From Mycobacterium sp. IS-1496 (GTDB lineage: Bacteria > Actinomycetota > Actinomycetes > Mycobacteriales > Mycobacteriaceae), in the NCBI RefSeq assembly GCF_001499995.1, contig NZ_LQIU01000005.1:50692-114691 (forward strand): a DNA stretch of 64,000 nucleotides. The letters are read 5' to 3'. A program made the translations under genes and the position numbers. Shown here piece after piece: positions 28,090-37,172 of this stretch (positions are counted from its first letter, which is position 1; the number at the start of each line of letters is the position of its first letter). The notes beneath the pieces are model-generated. The model was not told the origin of the DNA. It saw only the letters and a list, made by a program, of their open reading frames with translations, and made no database searches.

Positions 28090-29259
28090 ATGCCGGTAGC
28101 GGCACCCACCGATGTGTTCGCCGGCGTCGGTCACCGGGTGCCGGACGCCCTGGCCCGACACCTGCACAACGTCGATCTGATCGATCACCACGTCCACGGC
28201 GCCTTCACCGTGGACCTCGACCGGGCCGGGTTCGAGGCCGCGCTCAACGAGGCGTCCACCGACACGGTCCCGGCGTTCATGTCGCAGTTCGACTCGCCGC
28301 TCGGGCTGGCCGTCCGCCGCTGGTGCGCTCCGGTGCTCGGCCTGAAGCCACTCGCCGGCGCCGACGAGTACTGGTCGCGGCGCGCCGAGCTGGGCCCCGA
28401 TGAGCTCGCTGAACGCTTCCTGCGCGCGGCGGGTGTGGCGCGCTGGGTGGTCGACACCGGTTTTCGGGGCGACCAGATCACCACGCCCCCGGAGATGACG
28501 GCGCGAAGCGGTGTCGCGTCGTCGTCGATCCTGCGGTTGGAACGCCTGGCCGAGGACCTGCTCGAGGCGGGCACGTCGCCCGAGGACTACCCGGAGGCGT
28601 TCCGGGAAGCGCTCGACCACGCCGTGGCGGACCCGGACACCGTCGGGGCGAAGACCATCGCGGCCTACCGAACCGGCTTCGACATCGACTGGTCACGCCC
28701 GGCCGACGCCGACGTGGTCGAGTCAGCGGGCCGGCCCGGCCAGGGCCTTTCCCGCGTCGACGATCCGGTGCTGATCGCGTTCGGGGTGCACGAGGCGGCC
28801 GCGCACGGGCTGCCCATCCAGTTCCACGTCGGCTTCGGCGACCGCGATCTGGATCTGCACCGCACCGACCCGCTGCTGCTGTTACCGCTGCTGCGCACGA
28901 TGACGCCCGTGCCGGTGCTGCTGCTGCACTGCTACCCGTTCCACCGGCAGGCCGGGTACCTCGCGCAGGCGTTCGACCACGTGCACTTCGACGTCGGGCT
29001 GGCGGTCAACTTCCTGGGCCCGCGGTCGGTGTCGCTGGTCGCCGAGGCGCTCGATACCGCGCCGTTCGCCAAACAGCTGTACTCGTCGGACGCGTTCGGG
29101 GCGCCGGAACTGCACCTGCTCGGCTCGCTGCTGTGGCGGCGGGCGATGGGTCTGGTGCTGGGCGACTGGATCCGCCGCGGCGACTGCACCGAAGCCGATG
29201 CGATCCGCATCGTCGACATGATCGGCGTGCGCAACGCCGAACGCGTGTACGGGCTGTAG
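28090..29259 (+). CDS. Amidohydrolase-2 family metal-dependent hydrolase
   Basis: This 389-residue TIM-barrel hydrolase probably uses a divalent metal. The metal ligands expected for the family are seen as HHVHG near residue 36, a His in QFHVGFGD near 245, HCYPFH near 280 and Asp in SSDAFG near 335. The sequence resembles the N-terminal half of FluG and the glutamine-synthetase-linked amidohydrolases more than decarboxylases. The ATG at 28090 follows GAGGGGG by about 10 bases. It is divergent from the TetR gene, which may control it. The substrate cannot be read from sequence. Confidence 0.85.
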   Translation: MPVAAPTDVFAGVGHRVPDALARHLHNVDLIDHHVHGAFTVDLDRAGFEAALNEASTDTVPAFMSQFDSPLGLAVRRWCAPVLGLKPLAGADEYWSRRAELGPDELAERFLRAAGVARWVVDTGFRGDQITTPPEMTARSGVASSSILRLERLAEDLLEAGTSPEDYPEAFREALDHAVADPDTVGAKTIAAYRTGFDIDWSRPADADVVESAGRPGQGLSRVDDPVLIAFGVHEAAAHGLPIQFHVGFGDRDLDLHRTDPLLLLPLLRTMTPVPVLLLHCYPFHRQAGYLAQAFDHVHFDVGLAVNFLGPRSVSLVAEALDTAPFAKQLYSSDAFGAPELHLLGSLLWRRAMGLVLGDWIRRGDCTEADAIRIVDMIGVRNAERVYGL

Positions 29260-29265
29260 GACCGC

Positions 29266-30459
29266 TCAGCCGCCGCAGCGCGGGTTCGGGCCCTTCATCG
29301 CCGCCACCCGCAGCACCGACTGGTCGACGCGCGGCATCGTCAGCTCACCGGCGGTCAGCGCCTGCTCGAGCCGGTCGAGCACCGCGGGCACCTCGGCCGT
29401 CGTCACCCACAGCGCCGTGTCGGCACCGGCCTGCAGGGCGCGCAGCGCCGCGTCGGCCACCCCGTAGCGGTCGGTGATCGCCCGCATGCTGGAGATGTCG
29501 TCGGTGAACACCGGGCCGTTGAAGCCCGGGCCGCCGTATCCGCCGGACCGCAGGAGTTGGTAGGCGGCCGGGCTGAGGCTCGCGGGATCGCTGCCGGTCA
29601 GCTCCGGCACCTCCATGTGCCCGACCATCACCCCGACCGGCGCCTGCGCGGTCAGCGTGCGGTACGGCACGAGGTCGGAGTTCTGGAGTTCGGACAGCGG
29701 CGGGGTGGTGACGCCCTGGGTGTGCGAGTCGCCGGAGGCGCTGCCGTGTCCCGGGAAGTGTTTGAGCACCGGCAGCACACCGGCGTCGCGCAGGCCACGG
29801 GCGTACGCCCCGGCGTACTCGGTGACCGTCGCCGCGTCGTCGCCGAAGGACCGGTCACCGATGGCGGCACTGGCCCCGGTGACGTCGACGACCGGTGCGA
29901 AGTCGATGGTCACGCCGAGTCCGCGCATCGCCCGGCCACGCTCGAGCGCGATCCCGTAGACCTGCTCGGGGGTCGAACTCTGCGCCAGCGCGCGCGCCGA
30001 GGGCTGGCTGCCGATCAGCGAGGCCAGCCGCGAGACCCGGCCACCCTCCTCGTCGACGCTGACGGCCAGCGGCAGCGGAGCCGCGGAGGCGGCGATCTCG
30101 GCCAGCGGGGCGCCCATCATCGACAGGTCCGTCCAACTGCCGATCATGATGCCGCCGATGCGATGGTTGTCGACCACCGCGCGGGCGTCGGCGGCGCTCG
30201 AGACCCCGACCATCAGCAGCTGGGCCAGCTTGTCCCGAGTCGACATCTCCGAGAGCAGCCCGGCGCCCTGAGCGCACGGCTGGGCGCCGGGCGCCAGCGG
30301 CACCGGGGCCTTCAGCGGTACGGCGGGTGCCGCGGATACGGGTGCGGCGGTGATCGCCGGATCGGGCGGCGCGGCCGCGGGTTCCTGCTTCGGCGACGAG
30401 CATGCGAGCAGCATCCCCGACGTCGCGACCAGTGCGCACAGTCCTCGGGTCCAAGCCAT
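29266..30459 (-). CDS. lpqI: LpqI lipoprotein, beta-N-acetylglucosaminidase (GH3)
   Basis: This glycoside hydrolase family 3 enzyme releases GlcNAc from peptidoglycan fragments and acts in cell-wall recycling. The 397-residue protein begins with a lipoprotein signal, and the lipobox LLACS places the acylated Cys near residue 18, so it is membrane-anchored on the outer face. A Pro/Ala-rich linker leads to the TIM barrel with the GH3 substrate motif KHFPGHG near 212 and the nucleophile Asp in FTDDISSM near 320. The ATG at 30459 is chosen because the signal peptide then begins MAWTRGLC; the upstream extension is not signal-like. A TAGTGT element lies 8 bases before it. It is the Rv0237 equivalent, divergent from the stress-protein gene. 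Confidence 0.93.
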   Translation of the reverse strand: MAWTRGLCALVATSGMLLACSSPKQEPAAAPPDPAITAAPVSAAPAVPLKAPVPLAPGAQPCAQGAGLLSEMSTRDKLAQLLMVGVSSAADARAVVDNHRIGGIMIGSWTDLSMMGAPLAEIAASAAPLPLAVSVDEEGGRVSRLASLIGSQPSARALAQSSTPEQVYGIALERGRAMRGLGVTIDFAPVVDVTGASAAIGDRSFGDDAATVTEYAGAYARGLRDAGVLPVLKHFPGHGSASGDSHTQGVTTPPLSELQNSDLVPYRTLTAQAPVGVMVGHMEVPELTGSDPASLSPAAYQLLRSGGYGGPGFNGPVFTDDISSMRAITDRYGVADAALRALQAGADTALWVTTAEVPAVLDRLEQALTAGELTMPRVDQSVLRVAAMKGPNPRCGG

Positions 30460-30547
30460 GGGCTCTGACACTAACGGCTCCGGCGGCGCGGGTCGATGCC
30501 ATAGGGTCGAAGAGGGACATGGGGTCGAAGGGATTGTGAGGGGTGCG

Positions 30548-31042
30548 ATGACCGCCGAAGCCGACGCCTCGGCCGCGGAAGTCGCCCCTGAGGTCATGGT
30601 GATCGCCTACGACGGCACCGACAACGCCCGCCGGGCCGTGCACTACGCCGGCCGGTTCCTGTCCGCGAACCGCGCAGTGGTGCTCACGGTGTGGTCGCCT
30701 GCGCACCGGGGCCCCGAACCGCCGCTGCTCGACCTCGACGGCCCGCCGGACCCGGCTCCCGACGACGACGAGGACATCGCCTACGCCGACGCCCAGCGCA
30801 CCAACGGCGAGGGCATCGCGCTGGCGCGGGCCGCCGGCCTGACCGCCGAACCCCTGTGCGTGCCCGCGACCAGCACCGTCTGGAACACGATCATCGAGGC
30901 CGCGGACACGTTGGACGCCGACCTGATCGTCACCGGAACCCGCGGCACCACCGGTCTGCGTTCGCTGCTGCAGTCCAGCGTCGCCGATCGCGTACTGCGT
31001 CACGGGCACCGTCCGGTGCTCATCGTGCCCCCCGGCCGCTGA
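30548..31042 (+). CDS. Universal stress protein (UspA domain)
   Basis: This single-domain UspA protein of 164 residues is cytosolic and likely binds ATP. It has the Rossmann-like start VMVIAYDGTDNARRAV and the C-terminal nucleotide loop GTRGTTGLRSLLQSSVAD followed by RPVLIVPPG, the usual G-x2-G-x9-G(S/T) form. An acidic insert (DPAPDDDED) sits mid-domain. The ATG at 30548 has GAGGGG a few bases upstream. A GTG at 30536 in frame with GAAGGGA is an alternative. The upstream region holds two copies of GGGTCGAAG about 19 bases apart and a TAGGGT element at 30502. Confidence 0.88.
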   Translation: MTAEADASAAEVAPEVMVIAYDGTDNARRAVHYAGRFLSANRAVVLTVWSPAHRGPEPPLLDLDGPPDPAPDDDEDIAYADAQRTNGEGIALARAAGLTAEPLCVPATSTVWNTIIEAADTLDADLIVTGTRGTTGLRSLLQSSVADRVLRHGHRPVLIVPPGR

Positions 31043-31054
31043 GCGCCCGCATGC

Positions 31055-31060
31055 TAGTTT
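31055..31060 (+). promoter_or_regulatory. -10 element for the small DUF2613 gene
   Basis: TAGTTT ends 7 bases before the ATG at 31068 with no ribosome site between, the leaderless arrangement. Confidence 0.5.
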
Positions 31061-31067
31061 TGGCGCC

Positions 31068-31241
31068 ATGGATCGGTTCATCGTCCCCGCCGCGGCCAGC
31101 ATCGTCGTCGGCCTGCTGCTCGGGGCGGCGGCCGTGTTCGGGGTGACGTTGATGGTGCAGGAGGACAGCAAGCCTCCGCTGCAGGCGGGCGATCCGGCGT
31201 CATCGGTGCTCAACAGGGTCGAGTACGGCGACAGAAGTTAG
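31068..31241 (+). CDS. DUF2613 small membrane/secreted protein
   Basis: This is a 57-residue protein with one hydrophobic segment (about residues 5-30, IVVGLLLGAAAVFGVTLMV) and a short polar tail ending NRVEYGDRS. It matches the small secreted protein Rv0236A, which also sits directly before aftD. The segment could be an uncleaved anchor or a signal peptide. It was missed by length-based gene calling but has a good start and promoter. Function is unknown. The conserved position next to aftD suggests an envelope role. Confidence 0.82.
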   Translation: MDRFIVPAAASIVVGLLLGAAAVFGVTLMVQEDSKPPLQAGDPASSVLNRVEYGDRS

Positions 31242-31305
31242 TTCCCCGGTCGCGGCTGACACGTCCGCAGCCGCGCACACCGCGCAGCCGCTGTCGCGGC
31301 GGTGG

Positions 31306-34300
31306 ATGTGGGTGGCCGCGATCGCGGCGCTCGTCCTGACTTTCGCCCAGTCGCCCGGACAGATCTCCCCCGACACCAAACTCGACCTCACCGCGAATCC
31401 GCTGCGGTTCCTCGCGCGCGCGGCGAATCTGTGGAACAGCGATCTGCCGTTCGGCCAGGCGCAGAACCAGGCCTACGGCTACCTGTTCCCGCACGGCGCC
31501 TTCTTCCTCGCCGGCGACGTCCTCGGTCTGCCCGGGTGGGTGACGCAGCGGTTGTGGTGGGCGCTGCTGCTGACCGTCGGGTTCTGGGGTGTGGTGCGGG
31601 TCGCCGAGGCGCTCGGCCTCGGCAGCCCGGCATCGCGGGTCATCGGTGCGGTCGCCTATGCGCTGTCGCCCCGGGTGCTGACCACCCTGGGGGCACTGTC
31701 GTCGGAGACGCTGCCGATGATGCTGGCGCCGTGGGTGCTGCTGCCGGTGATCCTGGCGCTCCGGGGCCGGGGTTCCCCGCGCGTGCTGGCCGCCCGTTCG
31801 GCGGGGGCGATCGCGCTGATGGGCGCGGTCAACGCGGTCGCCACGCTGACCGGATGCCTGGCGGCGCTGCTGTGGTGGGCGTGTCACCGACCCAACCGGC
31901 GGTGGCTGCGGTTCACCGCATGGTGGTTCGGATGCGCGGCGCTCGCGGTGCTGTGGTGGGTGATCCCGCTGCTGCTGCTCGGCCGGATCAGCCCGCCGTT
32001 CCTCGATTTCATCGAATCCTCCGGCGTCACCACGCAGTGGATGTCGCTGACGGAGATGCTGCGCGGCACCGGCAGTTGGACACCGTTCGTGGCGCCCAGC
32101 GCGACGGCGGGGTCGACGCTGGTCACCGGCAGCCTCGCCGTGCTGGCGACGACGCTGGTGGCGGCCGCCGGGCTGGCCGGGTTGGCGCTGCGCTCGATGC
32201 CGGCCCGCGGCCGGCTGATCACCATGCTGCTCGTGGGGGTGGCGCTGCTCGCGGCGGGTTACTCCGGCGGGCTGGGCTCGCCGATCGCGTCGGCGGTGCA
32301 GGCGTTCCTCGACGGGGACGGCACTCCGCTGCGCAACCTGCAGAAGCTCGACCCGGTGCTGCGGTTGCCGCTGGCGCTGGGTGTGGTCCACCTGCTGGCC
32401 CGGATCCCGCTGCCCGGCAGCGCACCGCGGCCGGTGTGGCTGCACGCGTTCGCCCATCCCGAGCGCGACCGGCGGGTGGCGGTGGGCATCGTCGTCCTCG
32501 CCGCCCTCACCGCGGGCACGTCGCTGGCGTGGACGGGCCGGCTGACCGCTCCGGGTGCGTTCACCGCCATCCCCGACCACTGGCACGAGACCGCGCAGTG
32601 GCTGGACGCCAACAACACCGGTGAGCCCACCGCGGGACGGGTGCTGGTGGCGCCCGGAGCGCCGTTCGCCACCCAGGTGTGGGGCAGCAGCCACGACGAA
32701 CCCCTGCAGGTCCTCGGCGAGAGCCCGTGGGGGGTGCGCGACTCCATCCCCCTCACCCCGCCGGAGACGATCCGCGCCCTCGACTCGGTGCAGCGCCTCT
32801 TCGCCGCCGGCCGGCCCTCCGCCGGGCTTGCCGACACCCTTGCGCGCCAGGGCATCTCGTATGTCGTGGTGCGCAACGACCTGGACCCCGAATCCTCCCG
32901 CTCGGCGCGTCCGGTCCTCGTGCACCGCGCCATCGACGGCTCCCCCGGCCTGACCCGCGTCGCGCAGTTCGGCGACCCCGTCGGTCCGGGCACCCTGGCA
33001 GGCTTCGTCTCCGACAGCGGGCTGCGGCCGCGGTATCCCGCCGTCGAGATCTACCGCGTGGACGCACAACGGAACCCGTCGTCCCCGTATCTGGTCGACG
33101 CCGACGCGATGGCGCGCGTCGACGGCGCACCCGAGGCGTTGCTGCGCCTCGACGAACGCCGCCGCCTGCTCGACCGGCCGCCGCTGGGGCCGATGTTGCT
33201 CACCGCGGACGCCGAACGCGCCGGCCTGCCCGCGCCGCTGGTGACCGTCACCGACACCCCGACGGCGCGCGAGACCGACTACGGCCGCGTCGACGACCAC
33301 TCGTCGGCGATCCGCGCGCCCGACGATCCGCGCAACACCTTCAACCGGGTGCCCGACTATCCGTCCGAGGGCGCCGACCTCGTCTACGGCCGGTGGACGG
33401 GCGGCCGGCTGTCGGTGTCGAGTTCGGCGGCCGACTCGACCGCGCTGCCCAACGTCGCCCCGGCGACCGGTCCGACCGCGGCCATCGATGCCGACACGTC
33501 GACGAGCTGGGTGTCCAACGCGCTGCAGGCCGCGCTCGGACAGTGGCTGCGGGTCGACTTCGACAAACCCGTCACCAACGCCACCCTCACCGTCACACCC
33601 AGCGCCACCGCCGTCGGCGCGCAGGTGCGGCGGATGGAGGTCGCGACGGTCAACGGGACCAGCACACTGCGTTTCGAGGAGGCGGGCAAACCGCTGACGG
33701 TCGCGCTGCCCTACGGCGAGACCCCGTGGGTGCGGATCACCGCTACCGGCACCGATGACGGTTCGGCCGGGGTGCAGTTCGGCATCACCGACCTGTCGGT
33801 CACCCAGTACGACGCCAACGGTTTCGCCACCCCGATCCAGTTGCGGCACACGGTCGCGGTGCCCGGCCCGCCGGCCGGTTCCACCGTCGGGCTGTGGGAC
33901 CTCGGCTCCGAACTGCTGGGCCGGCCGGGCTGCGTGGACAGCCCGGACGGCGTCAAGTGCGCGGCCGCCATGGCCCTGTCGCCCGAGGAGCCGGTGAACC
34001 TGAGCCGGACGCTCACGGTGCCGGAACCGACGACCGTGCGGCCGACGGTGTGGGTGCGCGCCCGGCAGGGTCCGCGCCTGGCCGAACTGATCCGCGAACC
34101 GGGCACCACCGTGGTCGCCGGGGACGCGGACGCCCTCGACGTGCTCGGATCGTCCTACGCCGCAGGTGACGGCGACCCGCGCACCGCGTGGACCGCACCC
34201 CAGCGCGTCGTTCAGCACCGCACCCCGCCGACGTTGACCGTGACGCTGCCGGCCCCGGCCGAAGTCGCCGCCCTGCGGATCACGCCCAGCACCACGGAGC

Positions 34301-35475
34301 CGCCCGCCCACCCGAGGATGGTGGCCGTCGACCTCGGCAACGGCCCGCAGACGCGCCGGCTCTCCGGTGACGGCGGCGCGCAGACGATCGAGCTGGCACC
34401 GCACCGCACCGACACCATCGCGGTCTCGCTGCTGGACTGGAACGACATCATCGACCGCACCTCGCTGGGCTTCGACCAGCTCAAACCACCCGGCCTGGCC
34501 GAGGTGACCGCCCTGGACCGGCGCGGCAACCCGATCGGAGCCGCCGACGCGGGGAAGAACCGCGCCCGCACCGTCGACGTGCCGTGCGGGGAGGGGCCGA
34601 TCATCGGTGTCGCCGGTCAGTTCGTGCCGACCGCGGTCACCACCACCGTCGGCGCGCTGCTCGACGGGGAACCGGTACCCGCCCGGCCCTGCCGCGACGG
34701 ACCGATCGACCTGCCGGCGGGTGAGCAGGAGCTCCTGGTCAGTCCCGGCGCCACCTTCGTCGTCGACGGGGTGCAGCTGGCCGCCCCGACGGCCCGCGAC
34801 ATCACCCCGGCGCCGACGACCCCGGCCGACACCGGCGCGTGGGGTGCGGACCGCCGCGAGGTGTCGGTGACCTCCGCGCAGCGCGACCGCGTGCTGGTGG
34901 TCCCGGAGAGCGTCAACCCGGGCTGGCAGGCGCGCGGTCCGGACGGTGGCGTGCTGACGCCCGTCGTCGTCAACGGCTGGCAGCAGGGCTGGGTGGTGCC
35001 CGCGGACTACGCGGGCGTCATCGCGATGTCGTTCGGCTCGAACACGCTCTACCGGGCCGGACTGATCGGCGGTCTGGCGCTGCTGCCGGTGCTCGCGCTG
35101 CTGGCCTGGCTGCCTGTGCGGCGTCGTCGGGACGACGAGCCAGCGCGGCCGTGGCGGGTCCCCGCGGCGGCGGCCGCGGTGGGCGCCCTGGCGGTGGGGG
35201 CGGTGATCTCCGGGTGGGCCGGCGTGATGGTCGTCGGCGGTGCGCTGGCGGCGGGCCACCTGCTGCGCGGTCGGGAGCGGTTACGCGACCGGCTCACGCT
35301 CGGCGTCGCAGCGGGCGGTCTGACCCTGGCCGGCGCCGTGTTGTCGCAACATCCGTGGCGGTCGGTGGACGGCTATGTCGGGCATTCGGCGGGGGTGCAG
35401 TTGCTGGCCCTGCTGTCGGTGGCGGCGCTGGCCGCCTCGGCGGTGCCGTTCAGCGTTCGGTCCGCACCGCGATGA
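31306..35475 (+). CDS. aftD: AftD arabinofuranosyltransferase
   Basis: This large GT-C membrane glycosyltransferase adds branching arabinofuranose to arabinogalactan and lipoarabinomannan, using decaprenyl-phosphoarabinose on the periplasmic side. The protein is 1389 residues, close to the family length of about 1400. The N-terminal part (to about 430) is multi-spanning with the acidic loop SPDTKLDLTANPLRF expected to hold catalytic Asp. The centre is a long periplasmic region with beta-sandwich carbohydrate-binding segments. Membrane helices return at the C-terminus (about 1240-1380). The ATG at 31306 is the only standard start in frame; an extra 20 codons upstream read family-like sequence but lack one. 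It is the Rv0236c equivalent and overlaps the MFS gene tail-to-tail by 26 bp. Confidence 0.94.
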   Translation: MWVAAIAALVLTFAQSPGQISPDTKLDLTANPLRFLARAANLWNSDLPFGQAQNQAYGYLFPHGAFFLAGDVLGLPGWVTQRLWWALLLTVGFWGVVRVAEALGLGSPASRVIGAVAYALSPRVLTTLGALSSETLPMMLAPWVLLPVILALRGRGSPRVLAARSAGAIALMGAVNAVATLTGCLAALLWWACHRPNRRWLRFTAWWFGCAALAVLWWVIPLLLLGRISPPFLDFIESSGVTTQWMSLTEMLRGTGSWTPFVAPSATAGSTLVTGSLAVLATTLVAAAGLAGLALRSMPARGRLITMLLVGVALLAAGYSGGLGSPIASAVQAFLDGDGTPLRNLQKLDPVLRLPLALGVVHLLARIPLPGSAPRPVWLHAFAHPERDRRVAVGIVVLAALTAGTSLAWTGRLTAPGAFTAIPDHWHETAQWLDANNTGEPTAGRVLVAPGAPFATQVWGSSHDEPLQVLGESPWGVRDSIPLTPPETIRALDSVQRLFAAGRPSAGLADTLARQGISYVVVRNDLDPESSRSARPVLVHRAIDGSPGLTRVAQFGDPVGPGTLAGFVSDSGLRPRYPAVEIYRVDAQRNPSSPYLVDADAMARVDGAPEALLRLDERRRLLDRPPLGPMLLTADAERAGLPAPLVTVTDTPTARETDYGRVDDHSSAIRAPDDPRNTFNRVPDYPSEGADLVYGRWTGGRLSVSSSAADSTALPNVAPATGPTAAIDADTSTSWVSNALQAALGQWLRVDFDKPVTNATLTVTPSATAVGAQVRRMEVATVNGTSTLRFEEAGKPLTVALPYGETPWVRITATGTDDGSAGVQFGITDLSVTQYDANGFATPIQLRHTVAVPGPPAGSTVGLWDLGSELLGRPGCVDSPDGVKCAAAMALSPEEPVNLSRTLTVPEPTTVRPTVWVRARQGPRLAELIREPGTTVVAGDADALDVLGSSYAAGDGDPRTAWTAPQRVVQHRTPPTLTVTLPAPAEVAALRITPSTTEPPAHPRMVAVDLGNGPQTRRLSGDGGAQTIELAPHRTDTIAVSLLDWNDIIDRTSLGFDQLKPPGLAEVTALDRRGNPIGAADAGKNRARTVDVPCGEGPIIGVAGQFVPTAVTTTVGALLDGEPVPARPCRDGPIDLPAGEQELLVSPGATFVVDGVQLAAPTARDITPAPTTPADTGAWGADRREVSVTSAQRDRVLVVPESVNPGWQARGPDGGVLTPVVVNGWQQGWVVPADYAGVIAMSFGSNTLYRAGLIGGLALLPVLALLAWLPVRRRRDDEPARPWRVPAAAAAVGALAVGAVISGWAGVMVVGGALAAGHLLRGRERLRDRLTLGVAAGGLTLAGAVLSQHPWRSVDGYVGHSAGVQLLALLSVAALAASAVPFSVRSAPR

Positions 35476-37051
35476 AATGCCGCAGCGTCGACTCGCCGTG
35501 GACGTACTGCGCGATCTCCTGCTCGAGGGCGTAGTCCAGCCCGGTCTGCCGGACCAGGTGCTGGCGCAGGTGTTCGTCCCAGCTGCGCACGACGAAGAGC
35601 TCGACGAACGTGTCGGCGGACTCACCGCTGCGGAAGATCCCCCACTGCATCGCACCGGTCCGCTGCCGCGAGCGGCGCACCCGCTGCATCGACGAGAGGA
35701 AGCCCGCCTCGTCCTCGGGCGACACCAGATAGGACTGCAGCACCACGACCGGTCCGTCCTGCGGGTCCGGCTCGAACACCAACGCCGGTTCGCCCCAGTG
35801 CGCCGACGGCGTGACGTCGAGGGTTCCGGTACCCGCGTGCAGCGGCCACCACAGCACCGACACCGCACAGCCGACCAGCAACGCGGCGCTGATCAGCAAC
35901 GCCGTCACCCCACTCGTCGCGCCGGCCACCAGCCCCCACACCAGCGATCCGATCGCCTGACCGCCCATGAACACCAGCTGATAGACCGAGAGCCCACGCG
36001 CCCGCACCCAGGCGGGCAGGCTCAACTGCATCGAGGCGTTCAGCGTCGACAGCGTCAGCAGCCACGACAGGCCGCCGAGCACCAGCGCGGCCAGCACGAC
36101 GGCCAGCACGTGAACCGTGGCCAGCACCGCGGTCGCCGCGGCGAAACCGAGGGCGGCCGCGGTCAGCAGCTGGTTGTACCCGAACAGCGCCTGCAGGCGC
36201 GACAGCACCAGCGCGCCCAGCACCGCCCCGACACCCAGCGCGCCGAGCAGCAGCCCGTACCCCGACGACGACAGGTTCAGCTGATTCGCGGCGATCACCG
36301 CGAGCAGACCCCACAGCGCGCTGGCCGGCGCGATGAACAGCACGGTGCGCAGCAGGATCCGCCGGATCACCGGTGAGCTGCGGATGAACCGTCCACCCGC
36401 GCTCAGCGCCGACAGTGGGCGCTCGACGGGCATCATCGACTCGCTCGCCGGCCGCCGCCAGGCGAGCAGCACCATGACGATGCCGATAAACGACAGCGCG
36501 TTGAGCGCGAACACCGTCGTCGGCCCCGACACGGACACCAGGACGCCCGCGATCGCGGGGCCTATCGCCCTGGCACCGTTCATGCTCATGCTGGTCAGCG
36601 CCGCTGCGGCCGGGATCTGTTCGCGCGGAACCAGTTCCGGTTGGATGGCCTGCCACGCCGGGGCGGTCAGCGCCTGCCCGCAGCCGATCAGGAAGAGCAG
36701 GAGCAGCAGCACCGTCGGCGTCGCGAGCCCGAACCCGCTCAACGTGGCGAGCGCGGCCACCCCTGAGGCCATCGCACCCTGGGTGGCGATCAGCAACCTG
36801 CGCCGGTCGATCAGATCGGCGAGCACCCCGGACGGCAGCGCCAGCAGCATGACCGGCAGCGTCGTCGCCGTCTGCACGAGCGGCACCAGCACCGCGGCGC
36901 CGGGGTCTCCCACGAGCATCCACTGTGCACCCACTGTCTGCATCCAGGTGCCGAGGTTCGAGACGAACTGCGCGATCCACAGCGCCCGGTAGACCGGTGA
37001 CGCCAGCGGCGCCCACGAGGACACCACAGGTCGTGGTTGCGGTGTGGCCAT
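35450..37051 (-). CDS. MFS_3-type exporter with C-terminal dimeric alpha/beta domain
   Basis: This 533-residue inner-membrane transporter of the major facilitator superfamily belongs to the EntS-like MFS_3 branch that exports small molecules. Residues about 15-410 form the 12-helix core (LASPVYRALWIAQFVSNLG start, GVLADLIDRRRLL loop between helices 2 and 3). Residues about 425-533 are soluble, with repeated strand patterns (VVVLQSYLVSPEDEAGFL, FVELFVVRSWDEHLRQH) like a ferredoxin-like monooxygenase/EthD fold. The ATG at 37051 has GGGAGGA about 8 bases upstream, and the longer frame is not used. It converges with aftD. The cargo is unknown. Confidence 0.88.
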   Translation of the reverse strand: MATPQPRPVVSSWAPLASPVYRALWIAQFVSNLGTWMQTVGAQWMLVGDPGAAVLVPLVQTATTLPVMLLALPSGVLADLIDRRRLLIATQGAMASGVAALATLSGFGLATPTVLLLLLFLIGCGQALTAPAWQAIQPELVPREQIPAAAALTSMSMNGARAIGPAIAGVLVSVSGPTTVFALNALSFIGIVMVLLAWRRPASESMMPVERPLSALSAGGRFIRSSPVIRRILLRTVLFIAPASALWGLLAVIAANQLNLSSSGYGLLLGALGVGAVLGALVLSRLQALFGYNQLLTAAALGFAAATAVLATVHVLAVVLAALVLGGLSWLLTLSTLNASMQLSLPAWVRARGLSVYQLVFMGGQAIGSLVWGLVAGATSGVTALLISAALLVGCAVSVLWWPLHAGTGTLDVTPSAHWGEPALVFEPDPQDGPVVVLQSYLVSPEDEAGFLSSMQRVRRSRQRTGAMQWGIFRSGESADTFVELFVVRSWDEHLRQHLVRQTGLDYALEQEIAQYVHGESTLRHFIAVRTER

Positions 37052-37159
37052 GCGGTGTTCCTCCCTGAGGTCGGTACCGGGTACCCACTGCGGCGGCCGG
37101 TGCGAGGCCGCATCGCGCCCGATCCCATCAAACGCCGACACCGCACGCGGCCGCAGCCC

Positions 37160-37165
37160 TAGCAT
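37160..37165 (+). promoter_or_regulatory. -10 element for leaderless acyl-CoA ligase mRNA
   Basis: TAGCAT ends 7 bases before the GTG at 37173 and no ribosome site is present. Confidence 0.5.
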
Positions 37166-37172
37166 CGGGCCT

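Noticed and set aside
31210..35259. 1349-residue minus-strand frame opposite aftD
   Set aside because: No domains and Arg/Gln-rich. AftD on the plus strand is full-length and family-like.
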